Assembly (NCBI GenBank): GCA_017438085.1
Contig: JAFRWH010000190.1
Span: 1-12,154 of the forward strand
Direction: 5' to 3'
Source: Bacillota bacterium
GTDB taxonomy: Bacteria > Bacillota_A > Clostridia > Peptostreptococcales > Anaerovoracaceae
Length of the DNA: 12,154 nucleotides
The notes under the pieces are model-generated. The model made no database searches. It was not told where the DNA came from and saw only the letters and a program-made list of their open reading frames with translations. Shown piece after piece: positions 1 through 7,002 of the stretch. The stretch's first letter is position 1, and the number at the start of each line of letters is the position of its first letter. The position numbers and the translations under genes were made by a program.

Positions 1-126
1 GACATGGCTGAGTTTGTAAGGAATAACGCCAATCCCGGAGACATAGTCATAACCATGGGCGCCGGCGACATCTACAAAGTAGGCGAAAAGATACTCGCCG
101 CCGACAAAGCAGTAGCCTTAAGCTGA
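1..126 (+). CDS. murC: UDP-N-acetylmuramate--L-alanine ligase, C-terminal end (5' truncated by window)
   Basis: The first 126 bases read in frame 1 as the last 41 residues of a protein ending in TGA at 124-126. The motif GDIVITMGAGDIYKVGEKIL is the characteristic C-terminus of MurC, the cytoplasmic ATP-dependent ligase that adds L-alanine to UDP-N-acetylmuramate in peptidoglycan precursor synthesis. Only the tail of the C-terminal Mur ligase domain is visible, so the ATP-binding and catalytic parts cannot be checked. murC directly upstream of purR is a common arrangement in Clostridia, which supports the call. No terminator with a U-run follows; the next 238 bases are non-coding and contain structured element A. 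Confidence is high for the family because the GAGDI motif is distinctive. Confidence 0.88.
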   Translation, partial: DMAEFVRNNANPGDIVITMGAGDIYKVGEKILAADKAVALS

Positions 127-140
127 ATGAATGATGCTGA

Positions 141-333
141 CAGATGCTTGAAGGACCATTGCGAGGAGCGTTGCAAAAGCAGGATCTATTCAAGCGTGCA
201 TCGAGGTAAGCGTCAGCTTAGCGGTCTAGTGAGCGACGACTGTAGGCGCGAGCGGGCCGTGACCGCGGCCGAGATCAGCGAAGAAGAAATCCATTGCGTT
301 GCAGCGACGAGCACCTGGTCCTGAAAGAATCTG
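141..333 (+). ncRNA. Candidate structured RNA, element A (murC–purR intergenic)
   Basis: Seen: the ends form a long interrupted helix. CAGAT (141-145) pairs with ATCTG (329-333), CTT (147-149) with AAG (325-327), and AGGACCA (152-158) with TGGTCCT (316-322). The short gaps are a G/A mismatch (146/328) and a tandem GA/GA (150-151/323-324), typical of RNA internal loops. Inside are small hairpins: TAAGC/GCTTA (207-211/216-220) and GGCCG/CGGCC (255-259/266-270). CGTTGC (169-174) can pair with GCAGCG (301-306) through one G·U that exists only in the + strand transcript. Several blocks recur in the same order in element B on the minus strand near 9.4 kb. No promoter or U-run terminator is obvious, so it could be a purR leader, an RNA processed from the operon, or a stand-alone RNA. 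I do not recognise it as a known class. Confidence 0.5.
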
Positions 334-364
334 CCTGCAGAGACTGATAAGCAGAAACAAAACA

Positions 365-1183
365 ATGAAAACTCAGATAAAGAAGGCCCAGCGGGTCTGC
401 ATGATAACCCACATACTAACCGAAAATCCCAACAAAGACTACTCCCTCGGGTACTTTGCTGAAAGATTCGGCTGCGCAAAATCCTCCATCAGCGAGGACA
501 TGAAACTAGTCCGAGCCTCCATGGAAGCCGCAGGTCTGGGATATCTTGAGACCACCGCCGGAATCAAAGGCGGAGTCCGTTACGTGCCCTATATTTCTGC
601 AGAGGAAGCTCTTAAAGTTCTGGAAAAACTCAAAGCTCTTTACGAAGAACCCAGCAGAATGGTCGGCGGCCGCTTTATTTACACAACAGATTTTATGTTT
701 ACACCCGAGACAGCCAAAGGAGCTGCGCGCATTTTCGCAAAACGCTTCGCAGCGCTGGATCTGGATGTGGTGGTTACCATAGAGACCAGAGGCATAGGCG
801 TTGCTCTGTTCACCGCAGAGCTTCTCAACAAGCCCCTTGTGGTCCTCAGAAGAGAGAGCCGTGTCTCTGAAGGCAGTACCATCAATGTCAATTATTTCAG
901 CGGATCTTCAGACCGCATACAGCAGATGAGCCTCTCCAAGATGGCTCTGAAGCCGGGCATGCGGGCTTTGATCATAGATGACTTCATGCGCGGGGGAGGG
1001 AGCATCAAAGGCATAGAGGATATGCTCAGCGAATTTGATGCAGTAACCGCAGGCATAGGAGTGATTGTCGTGGCGGGAGGCCGCGAAAACAAAAAGATCG
1101 GAGACTATACCCCCTTGCTTCTGATGAACGAGGAGGACAAGTACCGCATCAGAATGGATATCAATCCGGATGTAATAGCTTAA
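365..1183 (+). CDS. purR: Pur operon repressor PurR
   Basis: A 272-residue protein of the Gram-positive PurR family, a dimeric repressor that senses PRPP. In B. subtilis it binds PurBox sites upstream of purine genes and is released by PRPP. The N-terminal winged helix spans about residues 1-74, with the family-typical CAKSSISED segment at 37-45. The rest is a type I phosphoribosyltransferase fold with the PRPP-binding loop ALIIDDFMRGGGS at 201-213. The family normally has AGGT in this loop, so GGGS is a mild variant. The ATG at 365 was chosen because homology begins there. An upstream in-frame TTG (299) would add 22 residues read from the structured intergenic RNA. No good Shine-Dalgarno precedes either start. 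At 272 residues it is slightly shorter than B. subtilis PurR (about 285). prs follows 25 bases downstream. No PurBox-like site was found upstream. Confidence 0.92.
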   Translation: MKTQIKKAQRVCMITHILTENPNKDYSLGYFAERFGCAKSSISEDMKLVRASMEAAGLGYLETTAGIKGGVRYVPYISAEEALKVLEKLKALYEEPSRMVGGRFIYTTDFMFTPETAKGAARIFAKRFAALDLDVVVTIETRGIGVALFTAELLNKPLVVLRRESRVSEGSTINVNYFSGSSDRIQQMSLSKMALKPGMRALIIDDFMRGGGSIKGIEDMLSEFDAVTAGIGVIVVAGGRENKKIGDYTPLLLMNEEDKYRIRMDINPDVIA

Positions 1184-1208
1184 TGCAAAACAAGGAAAGG
1201 AATTCACA

Positions 1209-2177
1209 ATGGGGAGCAACGGAGCATTTGCAGGCTACAAAATTTTTGCAGGAAACGGAAATCCTGCACTGGCACAGGAAATATCTGAAATACTGGACAA
1301 GCCTCTCGGCAAGTCCAAATCAACTAAATTTGCAGACGGAGAAGTATTCGTAAGCCTCGGCGAGTCTGTAAGAGGCATGGACTGCTACATCATCCAGCCC
1401 ACCTGCAGACCGGTCAATGACAATCTCATGGACCTGTGCATCATGGTAGACGCCATGCACAGAGCCTCCGCAGGCAGGATCAACGCCATCATCCCTTATT
1501 TCGGCTATGCCCGTCAGGACAGGATCTCTAAGCCCAGAGAACCGCTGACCGCAAAGCTGGTAGCTGACATGATCAGCGTATCCGGCGTAGACAGGATCAT
1601 CACCATGGATCTTCACGCCGCTCAGATCCAGGGCTATTTCAACATTCCCGTGGACAATCTCTACGGCATGCCCATACTTGCTGACTACTTCCTGCAGAAG
1701 AAGATCGAAGACATCGTTATCGTATCTCCTGACCACGGCAGCGTAGGCAGGGCAAGGAAATTCGCAGAGAATTTCGACGCTCCCATCGCCATCATCGACA
1801 AGCGTCGTCCCAAGGCCAATGTGTCCGAAGTAATGAACATCATCGGCGATATCGAAGGCAAGAACTGCATCATGATCGACGACATGGTCGACACCGCAGG
1901 CACCATCTGCAATGCGGCCAACGCTCTTATGGCAAACGGTGCAAAGTCCGTTCACGCAGCCGCTACTCACGGCGTGCTCTCAGGCCCTGCCATCGAGCGC
2001 ATCCACAACTCAGCCATGACCGAGATGGTTCTGCTGAACACCATGCCAATCGCAGCTGAAAAGAGAGAAGAAGAGAAGATCAAGGTCCTCTCTGTGGCTC
2101 CACTGCTGGCTGAAGCCATCGTGCGCACTCACACCAACAGGCCCATCACCTCTCTCTACGACAAGACTGTGGACTAG
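1209..2177 (+). CDS. prs: Ribose-phosphate pyrophosphokinase (PRPP synthetase)
   Basis: A 322-residue class I PRPP synthetase. It transfers pyrophosphate from ATP to ribose 5-phosphate, giving PRPP for purine, pyrimidine, NAD, histidine and tryptophan synthesis. Visible motifs are FADGE (41-45), the ATP-binding RQDR (102-105), the catalytic histidine in MDLHAAQIQGYF (H136), the flexible-loop KRRP (198-201) and the ribose-5-phosphate/PRPP loop DDMVDTAGTI (224-233). After RQDR the usual basic K-x-R stretch reads ISKPREP, a variant of a segment near the active and regulatory sites. The start has a strong Shine-Dalgarno, AAGGAAAGG at 1192-1200, eight bases before the ATG. It lies directly behind purR, placing the PRPP producer beside the PRPP sensor; the spoVG and glmU genes usually found between them are missing. 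Codons lean toward ATC for isoleucine, consistent with high expression. Confidence 0.97.
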   Translation: MGSNGAFAGYKIFAGNGNPALAQEISEILDKPLGKSKSTKFADGEVFVSLGESVRGMDCYIIQPTCRPVNDNLMDLCIMVDAMHRASAGRINAIIPYFGYARQDRISKPREPLTAKLVADMISVSGVDRIITMDLHAAQIQGYFNIPVDNLYGMPILADYFLQKKIEDIVIVSPDHGSVGRARKFAENFDAPIAIIDKRRPKANVSEVMNIIGDIEGKNCIMIDDMVDTAGTICNAANALMANGAKSVHAAATHGVLSGPAIERIHNSAMTEMVLLNTMPIAAEKREEEKIKVLSVAPLLAEAIVRTHTNRPITSLYDKTVD

Positions 2178-2180
2178 AGC

Positions 2181-2804
2181 ATGTATATAATCTGCGGCTT
2201 GGGAAATCCGGGAAGAGAATACGAAGCCACCAGGCACAACATGGGTCTCCGGACCCTTGATGAGCTTGCGCGGCTTCTTAACGTGCCTGTGATCCAGCTT
2301 AAGTTCAAGTCCATTGTGGGCGAGACCAGGCTGGCAGGGCAGAAGCTGATACTTCTCAAGCCCCAGACCTTTATGAACAACAGCGGAGAAGCCCTGAGGG
2401 AAGCCGCTGCCTATTATAAGGTCGAACCTGAAAACATACTTGTGATATACGACGACACGGACCTTCCCGTAGGGAGCATAAGGATGCGTCCCTTCGGGAG
2501 CTCCGGAAGCCACAACGGCATGAAATCCGTAATATATCAGCTTCAGAGCGACCAGTTCCCCAGGCTCAGAGTGGGCATAGGAAGCAAGGGTCAGCTGGAC
2601 ATGAGGGATTTTGTTCTCGGGCGCTTTTCCGACAGCGAAAAGGAAGCTGTGGATGCGGCCATAAAGCAGGCAGCCTTGGCTGCGCAGTGCTTTGTGACCG
2701 ACGGGCTCCAGGAAGCTATGTCCAGATACAACACAAAAAAGGATAAGCCACCGAAGCACAAGAGGGTGCCGGAAGCGGAAGATCCAAAGGAAAAAGAAGA
2801 ATAA
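2181..2804 (+). CDS. pth: Peptidyl-tRNA hydrolase
   Basis: A 207-residue Pth, the cytoplasmic esterase that releases peptides from peptidyl-tRNA dropped by ribosomes. The catalytic set is complete by comparison with E. coli: N9 in GLGNPG, H19 in TRHNMG, N67 in QTFMNNSG, D91 in YDDTDLP and N112 in SGSHNGM. The last motif has Ser where SGGHNG normally has the second Gly. The final ~25 residues form a highly charged Lys/Glu/Pro tail beyond the usual fold end. The ATG lies only 3 bases after the prs stop with no convincing Shine-Dalgarno, so translation is probably coupled to prs. The stop overlaps the mfd start (TAATG, one base shared). The prs–pth–mfd order is conserved in Firmicutes. Confidence 0.96.
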   Translation: MYIICGLGNPGREYEATRHNMGLRTLDELARLLNVPVIQLKFKSIVGETRLAGQKLILLKPQTFMNNSGEALREAAAYYKVEPENILVIYDDTDLPVGSIRMRPFGSSGSHNGMKSVIYQLQSDQFPRLRVGIGSKGQLDMRDFVLGRFSDSEKEAVDAAIKQAALAAQCFVTDGLQEAMSRYNTKKDKPPKHKRVPEAEDPKEKEE

Positions 2805-5800
2805 TGATAATCAATTATACCGGAATTTCCGATACCAGAATTGCCTATCCGGCTTCAGAACTGATAAAAGAAAAACCGGGACAGGCCATCATAATCTGCT
2901 CCTCCCAGTCAAGGGCAAGGCGCATTGCTGACGACCTGTCCTTTTTTTCTGATGTCCCTGTGCTGGTCTATCCGGAGCTGGAGTTGGCTGCCATGCGCTA
3001 CGATGCCAAGAGCCCTGCGGAGCTTACCGCAAGGCTGAAGGTATTGAACAAGCTTCAGAGCGGCGAGCCCTGCATCGTGGTTGCTCCTGTGCTGGGAGCT
3101 CTTAAGCAGCTGACTCCTCCTGAAATATACTCGAAAAATGTGCTGCACCTTACTCTGGGCGGCCGAATAGACAGGGCGGAACTCATTAAGACACTGGCTT
3201 CTCTCGGCTACGAAAGAGTGAGCTCAGCAGAGGCCGGAGGCCAGTTTGCGGTAAGGGGCGACATAATCGACCTTTTCTCCGGAGACCGGGATCTTCCTGT
3301 AAGAATAGAGCTTTTTGACGATGAGATAGATTCGCTGCGCTGCTACGATCCCATGACCCAGCGCTCCGTGGAGCAGCTGAAGTCCATAAGGATCAGACCT
3401 GCACAGCTGCTGGTAAAGGACAGCGATGCTTTTGAAAGAGCTGTGAAGGGCATTTCTTCGGCCTACAACAAGGCTACGCAGGGGAAGAAGATAACGCAGG
3501 AGGCCTTGGACAAGCTCAGAGAGCAGAGGGACTACCTGATCTCCTGCATAGAAGAAGGCCTGAATTTCCAGTATCTCGAGGCCTATATATCATACTTTTA
3601 CGAAAACACAGCCTGCCTCTGGGATTACATGAAGGATCCTTCCTTCGTGATAGTTGACGATCCCAGCCGCATCGCCGAGACTCTGGATTTTTATCTGGAG
3701 GATGACGGCGAGAACCAGAAGCAGATGCTTGAAAGATACCAGGCAGTGCCTAAGGACTTCGATTCCAACCCTCAGCCGGAGGATCTCTACAGGCTGAAGG
3801 AGCTGGCTTCAGGCCCCAATGCCTCAAGAGACGGCAGCGAGGCGCTGTTCGACCTTTATTTCACCACGCCTTTCTCCCAGCAGATACGCTACACCGACAG
3901 GCTGGACCAGCTGAGCCACATAGAATCCATGCAGGCTCCGGTCTTCTCCGGCCACATGGACATGCTGAAGACCGAGCTGAAGCGCTACATTTCCAAAGGC
4001 TACAGCGTGACCATCTGCTGCGGCAGCGACGAGCGCATCGACAACCTGAAGGACTTTTTCTACAGAGAAGGCCTGGAGGGCAGAGTCGCTCTCAAGCTCG
4101 GATCCCTTTCCGGTGGATGCGAGTATCCGGAGGACAAGGTCCTCTTCCTTGCGGAGTCGGATGTCTTCTCCAATGTGAAGCGCACAAGGAAGAAGGGGCG
4201 CAGGCGCGGTCAGGAGATAAAGGCCTTTACGGACATAAAAAAAGGCGACTATGTGGTCCACGAAAACCACGGAGTCGGTCGCTTTGCAGGAGTGGAGAAG
4301 CTCACTGTCGACGGAAGCACCAGGGATTATCTGCGCATAGAATATGCCGCCAGCGATGTGCTCTACATTCCCGTGGACCAGATGGAATCTGTCCAGAAAT
4401 ATGTGGGTTCTGAGGGCGTGGAGCCCAAGATCAACAGGCTTTCCGGCAGCGACTGGGCTCTGACTAAGGCTAAGGCCAAGGCCGCCATCAAGGATATGGC
4501 GGAGGATTTCCTCAGGCTCTCTGCCCAGAGAGCTGCGGAGCCCGGATATCAGTTCGGGCCGGACAGCAGCTGGCAGAAGGAGTTTGAGGATTCCTTCCCC
4601 TATGAGGAGACCGACGATCAGCTGCGCTGCACGGAGGAGATCAAAAAGGACATGGAATCTGACAAGGCCATGGACCGTCTGCTCTGCGGAGACGTGGGCT
4701 ACGGCAAGACGGAGGTCGCCGCCAGAGCCATATTCAAGTGCCTTGAGGAGGGCAAGCAAGCCGCAGTACTGGTTCCAACCACCATACTTGCCAATCAGCA
4801 CTACAATACCTTCCTTGAGCGTTTTAAGGCTTACCCCTTCCAGATAGAGATGCTGTCCCGCTTCAGGACTGACAAGCAGCAGGGCGAGATAGTGGAAAAG
4901 CTTAAAAAAGGCGAGATAGACCTTATAGTCGGCACCCACAGGCTGCTGTCCAAGGACGTCAAGTTCAAGGATCTTGGCCTGCTTGTGGTGGACGAGGAGC
5001 AGCGCTTTGGCGTGGAGCACAAGGAAGCCATAAAGCAGCTCAAGCACAATGTGGACGTGCTGACCCTTTCTGCCACTCCTATACCGAGGACTCTGCACAT
5101 GTCCCTCATCGGTATCAGGGATATGTCTGTAATAGAAGAACCGCCCGAGGACCGCTATCCTGTCCAGACCTACGTCATGGAGCAGGATGATGCCATGATG
5201 GCCAACATCATACGCCGCGAGCTGGACAGGGACGGACAGGTCTATTTCGTGTATAACAGGGTGCGCGGCATACAGACCATGGCAAGAAAGATCAGGGATC
5301 TGGTGCCGGAGGCCAGGGTAAGCGTAGGCCACGGACAGATGAGCGAGCGGGAGCTGGAGGATGTGATGATGAATTTCGTCAATCACGAAAGCAATGTGCT
5401 CGTGGCTACGACTATCATCGAATCCGGCCTTGATATACCCAATGTTAACACAATTATTATTATGGACGCCGACCGTTTCGGCCTGTCACAGCTCTATCAG
5501 CTGAGGGGCAGAGTGGGGCGTTCCAACCGAATGGCATATGCCTACCTGCTTTACAAGAAGGATAAGGTGCTGTCGGAGATAGCCGAGAAGAGGCTAAGGG
5601 CTATAAGGGAGTTCACCGAGTTCGGCGCAGGCTTCCGTGTGGCCATGAGGGATCTGGAGCTTCGCGGAGCCGGCAATATACTCGGCATAGAACAGTCCGG
5701 CCACATGCTCTCCATAGGCTACGGGCTCTACTGCCGCATGGTGGATGAGGCCGTAAGGGAACTGAAGGGCGAGGCTCTGCCCAAGGACAATCTCAACGCA

Positions 5801-6232
5801 GACAGCTCCGTGGAGCTGGCCGTTGCAGCCTTCCTGCCGGAGCGCTATATTTCGGACGAGATCACCCGTCTGGAGATGTACAAGCGCATATCCTCCATCT
5901 ACAGCGAAGACGACCGCTCGGAGGTAACAGACGAGCTCATAGACCGCTTCGGAGACATCCCGAGAGAGACCGAAAACCTGCTGGATATAGCCATGATAAG
6001 AAACAAAGCTTCCCGCTGCGGTGTTTCGAAGGTGATGCAGCAGCGCAGCGATGTGGTGCTGCTCTTCGAGGAGCAGAATGCCCTCGACCCCGAGATGCTT
6101 GGCCGCCTGGTGGACAGCTTCGGCAACCGCCTCAGCTTCTTCGGCGGAAAAGAGCCAAAGATCAGGCTTCAGATCCTGGGCGATACTGCCGTTGGGACAG
6201 CGCTTTCCATGCTTGATGTTATGACAGCGTAG
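2804..6232 (+). CDS. mfd: Transcription-repair coupling factor Mfd
   Basis: A full-length 1142-residue Mfd, the ATP-driven translocase that removes RNA polymerase stalled at lesions and recruits UvrA. The UvrB-like N-terminal module includes YERVSSAEAGGQFAVRGDIIDLF around residues 135-160. The RNA polymerase interaction domain begins near residue 478 with KKGDYVVHENHGVGRF. The helicase core follows: Walker A GDVGYGKTE at 629-637, Walker B/DEEQ at 730-733, then SATPIPRTLHMSLIGIRDMS. The RG-motif region contains QLRGRVGRSNRMAYAYLLY. The C-terminal ~150 residues match the autoinhibitory D7/TRCF domain (FLPERYISDEITRLEMYKRIS). The start overlaps the pth stop by one base, suggesting coupled translation. 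Its last ~20 bases also hold a promoter for the next gene. uvrB, its functional partner in excision repair, lies 3.7 kb downstream. Confidence 0.97.
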   Translation: MIINYTGISDTRIAYPASELIKEKPGQAIIICSSQSRARRIADDLSFFSDVPVLVYPELELAAMRYDAKSPAELTARLKVLNKLQSGEPCIVVAPVLGALKQLTPPEIYSKNVLHLTLGGRIDRAELIKTLASLGYERVSSAEAGGQFAVRGDIIDLFSGDRDLPVRIELFDDEIDSLRCYDPMTQRSVEQLKSIRIRPAQLLVKDSDAFERAVKGISSAYNKATQGKKITQEALDKLREQRDYLISCIEEGLNFQYLEAYISYFYENTACLWDYMKDPSFVIVDDPSRIAETLDFYLEDDGENQKQMLERYQAVPKDFDSNPQPEDLYRLKELASGPNASRDGSEALFDLYFTTPFSQQIRYTDRLDQLSHIESMQAPVFSGHMDMLKTELKRYISKGYSVTICCGSDERIDNLKDFFYREGLEGRVALKLGSLSGGCEYPEDKVLFLAESDVFSNVKRTRKKGRRRGQEIKAFTDIKKGDYVVHENHGVGRFAGVEKLTVDGSTRDYLRIEYAASDVLYIPVDQMESVQKYVGSEGVEPKINRLSGSDWALTKAKAKAAIKDMAEDFLRLSAQRAAEPGYQFGPDSSWQKEFEDSFPYEETDDQLRCTEEIKKDMESDKAMDRLLCGDVGYGKTEVAARAIFKCLEEGKQAAVLVPTTILANQHYNTFLERFKAYPFQIEMLSRFRTDKQQGEIVEKLKKGEIDLIVGTHRLLSKDVKFKDLGLLVVDEEQRFGVEHKEAIKQLKHNVDVLTLSATPIPRTLHMSLIGIRDMSVIEEPPEDRYPVQTYVMEQDDAMMANIIRRELDRDGQVYFVYNRVRGIQTMARKIRDLVPEARVSVGHGQMSERELEDVMMNFVNHESNVLVATTIIESGLDIPNVNTIIIMDADRFGLSQLYQLRGRVGRSNRMAYAYLLYKKDKVLSEIAEKRLRAIREFTEFGAGFRVAMRDLELRGAGNILGIEQSGHMLSIGYGLYCRMVDEAVRELKGEALPKDNLNADSSVELAVAAFLPERYISDEITRLEMYKRISSIYSEDDRSEVTDELIDRFGDIPRETENLLDIAMIRNKASRCGVSKVMQQRSDVVLLFEEQNALDPEMLGRLVDSFGNRLSFFGGKEPKIRLQILGDTAVGTALSMLDVMTA

Positions 6233-6241
6233 TTGTATAAT
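6213..6241 (+). promoter_or_regulatory. Sigma-A-type promoter for the nucleosidase–flippase unit
   Basis: A -35 TTGATG (6213-6218) and a perfect -10 TATAAT (6236-6241) are separated by exactly 17 bases. They lie across the mfd stop codon and 38 bases before the nucleosidase ATG. Transcription would begin near 6248, leaving a ~30-base leader that carries the Shine-Dalgarno AAGGAGG (6265-6271). This makes the nucleosidase and flippase at least partly independent of the purR–mfd transcript. Confidence 0.72.
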
Positions 6242-6279
6242 ACATTTCTAAGCGATACTGCAGCAAGGAGGTATATGAC

Positions 6280-7002
6280 ATGAGAAACTTCGAACGTATA
6301 CTTATTTCAGCAGCAATGGACAGCGAGATCCTGGATCTTATGGAAGAGCTGGACGATCCCGAAAGGCTTGAAGTGGCAGGCTACACGCTGGTCCTTGGCA
6401 AGATCGATGAAAAAGACGTTGCCGTGCTTAAAACAGAGATAGGCATGGTCAACGGAACTGCCTCCGTGGCATTTGCTTCGGACTATTTCAAGCCGGACCT
6501 CATCATCAATCTGGGCACCGCAGGAGCTCACAATCCCCAGCTCCACGTGGGGGATGTGGTGGTGGCCTCCAGCACTGCAAGTATCAACAACCAGTTTGGA
6601 GACGATCAGGAGATCTATACGGATCCTCTTCTCTCCAGCAGGGCTGCAGCTCACTTCAACCGCATACTAAGCTCCAGATACGAGTGTGAGCAGCTGGGCA
6701 TTCCCTGTCCCATGACTGAATACGGCTCGGGCAAGTCCATGCTGGGCTGCATAGGCTCAGGCGACGTCTGGAATAAAGAAAAGGACGTCATCGATGCCAT
6801 ACGGGAGGAGTTCGGCACCGACGCGGAGGATATGGAGACCTATGCGGCGGCTCACGTGGCTTCCAGACTGGGCATTCCCTTCCTGGGCTTCCGCATCATG
6901 AGCAATTCCGAAGTGCTGGGCGAAGCGTATAAGCCCGAGACAGGCTCCTACTGCCAGTCTCTGTGCCTCAGCCTTCTTGAAAATATCGACACTATTTTAT
7001 GA
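6280..7002 (+). CDS. Nucleoside phosphorylase/MTAN-family nucleosidase with Asn at the base-recognition position
   Basis: A 240-residue single-domain protein of the PNP_UDP_1 fold, closest in pattern to 5'-methylthioadenosine/S-adenosylhomocysteine nucleosidases, which cleave the N-glycosidic bond of purine nucleosides. Seen: the N-terminal AAMDSEI with E16 matching E. coli MTAN E12, the GTAGA glycine loop (LIINLGTAGAHN), GSGDVW, and DMETYAAAHVA with E186 matching E174. The position of the catalytic Asp197 (usually S-D) is Asn here, in RIMSNSE (N209). In this superfamily Asn at that site is associated with 6-oxopurines (hypoxanthine, guanine), as in trimeric PNP and futalosine hydrolase. The substrate is therefore uncertain. 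The start is fixed by AAGGAGG eight bases upstream; an ATG at 6275 is followed at once by a stop. It overlaps the flippase gene by 4 bases (ATGA). Confidence 0.8.
   Translation: MRNFERILISAAMDSEILDLMEELDDPERLEVAGYTLVLGKIDEKDVAVLKTEIGMVNGTASVAFASDYFKPDLIINLGTAGAHNPQLHVGDVVVASSTASINNQFGDDQEIYTDPLLSSRAAAHFNRILSSRYECEQLGIPCPMTEYGSGKSMLGCIGSGDVWNKEKDVIDAIREEFGTDAEDMETYAAAHVASRLGIPFLGFRIMSNSEVLGEAYKPETGSYCQSLCLSLLENIDTIL

Noticed and set aside
127..324. 65-residue open frame starting right after murC, and the purR extension from TTG 299
   Set aside because: The residues look like random translation of a structured RNA (many Cys/Arg/Ser, no family resemblance), there is no ribosome binding site, and PurR homology starts only at 365.
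3824..5386. 520-residue open frame on the minus strand inside mfd
   Set aside because: It is antisense to conserved helicase motifs and its composition (His/Leu/Val-rich) is a by-product of codon bias in mfd.
6285..6295. CGAAC near the nucleosidase start as a possible PurR-binding PurBox
   Set aside because: Only the CGAAC core matches, it lies within the coding sequence, and no inverted partner is nearby.
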